From contig JAKJHY010000027.1 of assembly GCA_021648845.1 (NCBI GenBank), forward strand, positions 1 to 64,000: 64,000 nt of DNA, read 5' to 3'. A model generated the notes under the pieces. That model was not told the DNA's origin and made no database searches. It worked only from the letters and a program-made list of their open reading frames with translations. Shown piece by piece: positions 59,744 to 64,000 of the stretch. This stretch comes from Mycobacterium sp. MBM. GTDB taxonomy: Bacteria > Actinomycetota > Actinomycetes > Mycobacteriales > Mycobacteriaceae. Made by a program: the position numbers and the translations under genes. Within the stretch, counting starts at the first letter, position 1. Each line of letters begins with the position of its first letter.

Positions 59744-60721
59744 TCACCCGGCGCCGAGCAACCACTGCACCGCACGGTCGCGATAGCCGATGATGCCCTT
59801 GTAGTCGGCGATATCCTCGGGCAGCTCGGCCAGTACGGAAGCCGCCCGCACCCGCCAGGAATCGACGGCGGCGACATCGGCCAGCGGCAGCATGTAGGTG
59901 CGGATCAGGAAGCAGATCGAACCCGACTCCGGTAGCCGGATCAGGTGCTGCACCTCGACCCGCAGGTGTACCAGGCGCCCGAACTCCTCGTCGGAAACGT
60001 CGTGGATCATGGTGCGGTCCGGGCCCCACTCGTGGTAGAGCTCGGTCGAAACATCGAGGCGGCGACCGATCGTCAGTGTCCAGTTGGTGCGGCGGTAGGT
60101 TTCGCCCGGTTGTAGTCGCAGGAGAAACTCCCTGGCACGGGTGATCACGCCGGTGGCCCGTAGCCGCGGCACCGGCCCGTGGATCTCCAGGAACGTCATG
60201 CCGACATCGAACCCGAATGACCAGTCGGCGGCGAAGGTGACCACACCGGCATCACCGAACAGATCGCCGTCGCGTTGGTCGAGCAGGACGATGTCCTCTT
60301 GCACCTGGCCGGCGATATAGGACAGCGGTTCGACCGGCAGGGTGGTCTCGTCACCGAGGATGAAGTCCTGCTCGATGCCCAATCTGCCGTTGCTCCAGCG
60401 CCAGCCGGCACCGTGCCGTCGCAGGGACATGCTGTCCGGATAGGCGCGTGCGAGCTCACGCATCAACGTGAGCATGGTGTCCCAGCAGGCGGGGCGCATG
60501 TGCGGTAGCACCGCGCTGCGCGTCGGGTCGGCGGCCAAGATGGCTGCCCGCTCGGCCAGTTCGGTTTCGTACTCGCTGTCGATATCGACCACCCGCTCGC
60601 CCCACCGGCCGACCGGCGTCGGCACCGTCGAGCCCGCGGGCTCGACATTGGTGCTGTACCGGTAGGTGTCGGCAGCGAAGGGAAATGGAAAGGTCTGGAC
60701 GAGATCGGGTGCCGAGATCAC
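59744..60721 (-). CDS. heme-dependent oxidative N-demethylase alpha subunit-like (DUF3445)
   Basis: The 325-residue protein matches the DUF3445/HODM alpha-subunit family: an N-terminal FPFPFAADTYRYSTNVEP region, LGDETTLPVEPLSYIAGQVQED near residue 125, and EIHGPVPRL and TNWTLTIGRRLDVSTELYHEW further on. Known members, such as the dimethylamine monooxygenase of methylotrophs, use heme and a reductase to remove methyl groups from secondary amines, giving a primary amine and formaldehyde. The start overlaps the reductase gene by 4 bases (ATGA). No methylamine dehydrogenase or glutamate N-methyltransferase genes are in the window. Confidence 0.85.
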   Translation of the reverse strand: MISAPDLVQTFPFPFAADTYRYSTNVEPAGSTVPTPVGRWGERVVDIDSEYETELAERAAILAADPTRSAVLPHMRPACWDTMLTLMRELARAYPDSMSLRRHGAGWRWSNGRLGIEQDFILGDETTLPVEPLSYIAGQVQEDIVLLDQRDGDLFGDAGVVTFAADWSFGFDVGMTFLEIHGPVPRLRATGVITRAREFLLRLQPGETYRRTNWTLTIGRRLDVSTELYHEWGPDRTMIHDVSDEEFGRLVHLRVEVQHLIRLPESGSICFLIRTYMLPLADVAAVDSWRVRAASVLAELPEDIADYKGIIGYRDRAVQWLLGAG

Positions 60722-61665
60722 AGCGCTACCTCCAGGGTGTCGGCTCCGCCGCGCGACACGCAGGCCATCAGGGCGTCGCCCGCCTGCTTGTCGGCTTCGG
60801 TCAGGTACAGGTCACGATGGGTGATGGTGCCCGCCGACACCGGGAGCCGGCATTCGCCACATACCCCGCGGCGGCACAGATTCGGTATCTCGAAGCCGCG
60901 GCGCTCCAGCTCGTCGAGCAGCGAGACACCGGCGTCGACGACGAACTCCTCCCCGGTCGATGCCACCCGGGCGGTGAACGGCTCGCCGGGGTCGAGCACC
61001 TCGGATCCGAAGTGTTCCAGGTGGATCCGACTGTCCGGCCATCCCAGCCCGCTCGCCGCAGCGGTGACGTCGTCGATGAACGCGGCCGGCCCGCAGATGT
61101 AGAGGTGCGTACCGAACGGTTGATCGGCAAGGGCGGTGAGCAGTTCCGCCGAGAAGGCTGCCCGGTCGGTGTGGATCGAGACGTGCTCACCCAGTTCGGC
61201 GACCGTATCGACGTAGGCCCCGCGCCCTTCCCGATGGATGTAGAGCACACGCGTGTCACGGCCCCAGAGCCGGGCACTGCGCAGGTGCGACACCATCGGG
61301 GTGATCCCGATTCCCGCGGCGACCAGCAGGTGACGGCGGGCCCGCAACACCGGGGCGAAGGCACTGCGCGGCGGGCCGGCGGCGACGGTGTCTCCGAGCG
61401 TCAATTCGTCGTGGATCCACCGCGACCCGCCCGAACCGTCCGGGCAGCGCAGTACCGAGATCACGTAGGCTGAGGGCGAATTACCCTCGCCGGTCAGCGA
61501 ATAGGCGTTGGCGCTGGCTCGGCCGCCACCGCCGCACTCGACGACGATATGGCTGCCGGGGGTGAATGACGGCAAGGGCTTTCCGTCGGGGTCGGTCAAG
61601 GTGAGCGTCCGGATGCCGCCGACGGTGTCGTCGATCCCGGTGACCACCAGCTTGAGGGTGTTCAC
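60718..61665 (-). CDS. ferredoxin reductase of PDR type (FMN/NAD and C-terminal 2Fe-2S)
   Basis: The 315-residue protein has a flavin-binding barrel (NAYSLTGEGNSPSAYVISVLR, where the RxYS flavin motif is NAYS), a nucleotide domain (LLVAAGIGITPMVSHLR, LYICGPAAFIDDV) and a C-terminal plant-type 2Fe-2S domain with the cysteines in LCRRGVCGECRLPVSAG and ALMACVSRG. This is the phthalate-dioxygenase-reductase order that feeds electrons to oxygenases. GTG 61665 overlaps the upstream stop by 4 bases (GTGA). It should reduce the DUF3445 heme enzyme encoded next. Confidence 0.9.
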   Translation of the reverse strand: MNTLKLVVTGIDDTVGGIRTLTLTDPDGKPLPSFTPGSHIVVECGGGGRASANAYSLTGEGNSPSAYVISVLRCPDGSGGSRWIHDELTLGDTVAAGPPRSAFAPVLRARRHLLVAAGIGITPMVSHLRSARLWGRDTRVLYIHREGRGAYVDTVAELGEHVSIHTDRAAFSAELLTALADQPFGTHLYICGPAAFIDDVTAAASGLGWPDSRIHLEHFGSEVLDPGEPFTARVASTGEEFVVDAGVSLLDELERRGFEIPNLCRRGVCGECRLPVSAGTITHRDLYLTEADKQAGDALMACVSRGGADTLEVAL

Positions 61666-62234
61666 GACGCCACCTCGGCAGGGGTCTCGGCGTCGACCAT
61701 GAAACCCAGATGTGTTCCGGCGCGCCGTGAGACGTGGTGGTAGACCACCAGCTTGCGCCCGCACGAAGCGCAGGGCAGCACCTGCTCCAGTTGCACCGAC
61801 GCCCGGGTGACGGCGCCACAGTGCACACAGTGCACCGAACGCGTATCGACAACGGTGGACGCCACCGTCATCTCGTCGTCGGCAACGCCGAGACCGCCGG
61901 CCACCCCGCGCAGCCGCAGGCAGGCGTCGGCCGGCCCGGCCACCATCAACCGCCAGCCGACCCGGGCGACGGCGAGGTCCGCGGTAAGCGCCTCGATCGC
62001 CGCCGCGGTGTCCCCGCCGCAGTCATCGGGTGAGATGTCACCGCCGAAGCGATGCAGGCGCACCGCGGGATCGCTCTGCACCGCCGAGATCTGGTCGATC
62101 CAGTCCCGCGCGATCGCCGCACCGGGCGCATCGAGGGCGATGATGGTCCAAGCCCGCCCGGACAGGTCGGCGCCGGGCCGGGTGGGGGTCAGTGCCCAGC
62201 CGGGCACACTTGTCAGCTCGAGGTCAGGTCGCAT
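61662..62234 (-). CDS. DmmA-like zinc-ribbon subunit of the N-demethylase
   Basis: The 190-residue protein has an N-terminal domain of alternating hydrophobic strands and helices (AWTIIALDAPGAAIARDWID, residues about 30-50) and a C-terminal zinc ribbon with CVHCG and CASCGRKL, followed by VVYHHVSRRAGTHLGFM. I recognise the latter as the C-terminal signature of proteins annotated as dimethylamine monooxygenase subunit DmmA. ATG 62234 is chosen over the GTG at 62252 because GGAAGG lies 5 bases before it. It is the first gene of the three-gene operon and is divergent from the FAD monooxygenase. Confidence 0.8.
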   Translation of the reverse strand: MRPDLELTSVPGWALTPTRPGADLSGRAWTIIALDAPGAAIARDWIDQISAVQSDPAVRLHRFGGDISPDDCGGDTAAAIEALTADLAVARVGWRLMVAGPADACLRLRGVAGGLGVADDEMTVASTVVDTRSVHCVHCGAVTRASVQLEQVLPCASCGRKLVVYHHVSRRAGTHLGFMVDAETPAEVAS

Positions 62235-62350
62235 GAGCCCTTCCGTGGACACCAGTGGTTGACATGGTTGCCCTCCAGGAAACCAAATGTGCGTTTCGGC
62301 TATGTGACCTCACTGTCTCGTCCTGTTGACGTGCGGATCGCATCAACCGC

Positions 62351-62356
62351 TATGGT
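62351..62356 (+). promoter_or_regulatory. -10 box of a probable leaderless promoter
   Basis: TATGGT ends 7 bases before the ATG at 62364, which supports that start over the ATG at 62352 inside the box. Confidence 0.4.
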
Positions 62357-62363
62357 CTGCGGT

Positions 62364-63518
62364 ATGCCCGCACGCTTCCTGGTGGTCGGTGCGGGCATCG
62401 CCGGCCTCGCCACGGCCGTCGCATTGCACCGGGCCGGGCATGACGTCAGCGTGATCGAGCAACGCACCGATACCGTCACCGGTGCCGGTATCAGCATCTG
62501 GCCCAACGCGTTGGCCGCCCTCGATATCCTGGGCCTGGGCGATCGGGTGCGCGATGCCGGCGGCCGGGTCAGCGCCGGCGCGCTGCGCTGGCACGACGGC
62601 CGCTGGTTGCGGCGCCCGGCCCCCGACCGGATCGTGCAGGCGCTCGGCGAACCGCTCGTGATCATCCACCGCGCTGCCCTCACCGAGATCCTGGCCGGCG
62701 CCCTACCGCCCGGCGCGGTGACCTACGGCCTCGCCGCCACCACGCTGGACGTCTCGGCCACCGGCGCCCGGGTCGCGTTGTCCGATGGGACCGTCGCGGT
62801 GGCGGACGCGGTGGTGGGAGCCGACGGTGTCGACTCGGCGGTGGCCCGCCACCTCAACGGTGACCTCCCCCGGCGTTACACCGGCTATCCGGCCTGGCGC
62901 GGAATCGCCTCCTACTCAATGGATCCCGACCTCGCCGGGGAAACGATGGGACCCGGCCTTGAGGTCGGGCATGTGCCGATGGGGCCCGGACAGACGTATT
63001 GGTTCGCCACCCAGCGGATGCCACCGGGCGGTGCCGCGGCGGGCGGAGAGCACGCGCATCTGTCGCGCGTCTTCGGGAACTGGCCCGAACCGATACCAGC
63101 CCTGTTGGCACGCACCGATCCTGCCGCGGTGCTGCGCAATGACCTCTACGACCGCCGCGGCGCCCGAACCTGGGCCCGCGACCGCGCGGTGATCGTCGGC
63201 GATGCCGCTCACCCGATGCGCCCGCACCTGGGCCAGGGGGGCTGCCAGGGGCTGGAGGATGCGGCGATTCTCGCCGCCCTGACCGTCGACGCGGGTGGCG
63301 ACCTGTCGACCGCGTTCCGGCGTTTCGCGGAGATTCGGCGCAGCCGGGTCCAGCGGCTGGTCCGCGAATCCCGCACCGTGGGGCGCATCGTCAACGTGCG
63401 GCCTGCTGCGCTCAGCGGGCTGGCCAGCCGGGCGACCGCGCTGATCCCGGAAGCGGCACTGGCCCGCTATCTGGCCTCGGTGGCCGGTCGATCGGCCTTC
63501 GTGCTACCGGTGCGCTGA
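62364..63518 (+). CDS. FAD-dependent aromatic-type monooxygenase
   Basis: The 384-residue protein has GAGIAGLATAVALHRAGHDVSV (dinucleotide binding, from residue 9), a DG motif in VVGADGVDSAVARHL and the GD motif in AVIVGDAAHPMRPHLGQGGCQG, the set of group A flavin hydroxylases. No second oxidase domain is present. It is typical of salicylate/6-hydroxynicotinate-type monooxygenases; the substrate is unknown. It is divergent from the N-demethylase operon and converges with rpfE, so it may be an unrelated neighbour or act on a related amine. Confidence 0.85.
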   Translation: MPARFLVVGAGIAGLATAVALHRAGHDVSVIEQRTDTVTGAGISIWPNALAALDILGLGDRVRDAGGRVSAGALRWHDGRWLRRPAPDRIVQALGEPLVIIHRAALTEILAGALPPGAVTYGLAATTLDVSATGARVALSDGTVAVADAVVGADGVDSAVARHLNGDLPRRYTGYPAWRGIASYSMDPDLAGETMGPGLEVGHVPMGPGQTYWFATQRMPPGGAAAGGEHAHLSRVFGNWPEPIPALLARTDPAAVLRNDLYDRRGARTWARDRAVIVGDAAHPMRPHLGQGGCQGLEDAAILAALTVDAGGDLSTAFRRFAEIRRSRVQRLVRESRTVGRIVNVRPAALSGLASRATALIPEAALARYLASVAGRSAFVLPVR

Positions 63519-63520
63519 GC

Positions 63521-64000
63521 TCAGCGCGGCTGGAACGCCGTCACGGCGGTCTGCATGGCCTGGCACATCTTGCGGAAGTCGAACAGGCCCAGCACCGCGC
63601 CGCCGCGAATCGCCTGGCAGCCCACTGCGGCCGGAGCGGGGGTCTGGGCGCCCGGGGTGCTGAACACGGCCGGCGTGGCGCCGCGGGGCCCACACTTGGG
63701 CCAGGCACCGAGACCCTGGGTACGCAGGACGTTCTCGGCGACCCGGATCTGTTCGGCGCGCGAGGCTCCTGCCGGGGAGCCCACACCACCGTTGGCATTC
63801 CAGGTGGCCTGCTTGAACTGCAGGCCACCGTAGTGACCGTTACCGGTGTTGATACCCCAGTTGCCGCCCGATTCGCACTGCGCGATGGCGTCCCAGTTGA
63901 CCGAGTCGGCGGCTGCGGTGGCCGACATGGCCATCGGTGCCGCGGAAAGCGCGCCGGTGGCAGCGGCCACCCAGAGGCTCTTTGTGACGATGTTCTTGAT
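63521..64000 (-). CDS. rpfE: resuscitation-promoting factor, 5' end cut by window edge
   Basis: The gene runs leftwards and its start lies beyond 64000; 159 codons and the stop are visible. After a signal-peptide part (TKSLWVAAATGALSAAPMAM), the Rpf domain has DSVNWDAIAQCESGGNWGIN with the catalytic Glu after the first Cys, and GLQFKQATWNANGG. A proline/alanine linker (STPGAQTPAPAAVG) and a short C-terminal region with further cysteines follow. Rpf proteins are secreted lytic transglycosylase-like enzymes that help dormant cells regrow. The position near the Rv2449c homologue matches rpfE. Confidence 0.87.
   Translation of the reverse strand: MKNIVTKSLWVAAATGALSAAPMAMSATAAADSVNWDAIAQCESGGNWGINTGNGHYGGLQFKQATWNANGGVGSPAGASRAEQIRVAENVLRTQGLGAWPKCGPRGATPAVFSTPGAQTPAPAAVGCQAIRGGAVLGLFDFRKMCQAMQTAVTAFQPR

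Overview
The window is chromosomal DNA of high G+C content from an actinobacterium, almost certainly a rapidly growing Mycobacterium (Mycolicibacterium). The evidence is the gene order lppR-lepA ... CBS protein, RNase Z-like protein, transglutaminase/alpha-E/ATP-grasp operon, rpsT, holA, comEC, comEA, degV, octT, gpgP, rsfS, nadD, VWA/MoxR pair, proA ... rbsK ... nadE, proB, obg, rpmA, rplU, rne, ndk, DUF4233, folC, valS ... rpfE. This matches the Mycobacterium tuberculosis Rv2403c-Rv2450c order as I remember it. PE/PPE and IS genes of that region are absent and several accessory blocks are present instead. The left edge cuts a DUF222/13E12-type gene and the right edge cuts an rpf gene. No tRNA, rRNA, CRISPR array or intact transposase was seen.

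Layout. 1-5400: DUF222 fragment, methyltransferase, lipoprotein LppR, a Pit phosphate transporter flanked by two copies of the lepA 3' end, then lepA. 5400-12700: MazF/PemK-like protein, a cobalamin-riboswitch-controlled ABC importer with two lipoprotein binding proteins, GNAT, CBS protein, RNase Z-like protein, a peroxiredoxin-like protein divergent from a TetR regulator. 13300-20700: a three-gene transglutaminase/alpha-E/ATP-grasp operon, rpsT, holA, comEC-comEA. 20800-23520: alpha/beta hydrolase plus TetR, divergent from an NAD(P)-binding dihydrodipicolinate-reductase-like protein. 23500-30450: a long leftward series containing methylglucose lipopolysaccharide genes (octT, gpgP), rsfS, nadD, a MoxR/VWA pair and proA. 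30600-33580: rbsK-like kinase, enoyl-CoA hydratase-like protein, DUF2306 membrane protein. 33580-41400: nadE and an accessory stretch (aminoglycoside-phosphotransferase-like protein, sirtuin, P450 with TetR, UDP-galactopyranose-mutase-like flavoprotein with a PIG-L deacetylase). 41600-53230: the conserved proB-obg, rpmA-rplU, rne, ndk, folC, valS block. 53250-64000: DUF937 protein, saccharopine-dehydrogenase-like protein, S9 peptidase, lipoprotein, an Amt-family transporter with a 72-residue membrane protein, a convergent three-gene heme-dependent oxidative N-demethylase operon, an FAD monooxygenase, and rpfE.

How the parts work together. Many operons use ATGA, GTGA or TGATG stop-start overlaps, so translational coupling is common. 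Several divergently or singly transcribed genes show a TANNNT -10 box 6-8 bases before the start codon, the layout of leaderless mRNAs. All three TetR regulators sit next to a palindrome or repeated palindrome that covers their own or the neighbour's promoter. The least explained items are the riboswitch-controlled dual-binding-protein importer, the ATP-grasp/alpha-E/transglutaminase operon, the N-demethylase operon facing an Amt transporter with a small membrane partner, the UGM-like/PIG-L pair with a perfect 24-bp palindrome behind it, and the pit gene that appears to have been inserted at the 3' end of lepA.
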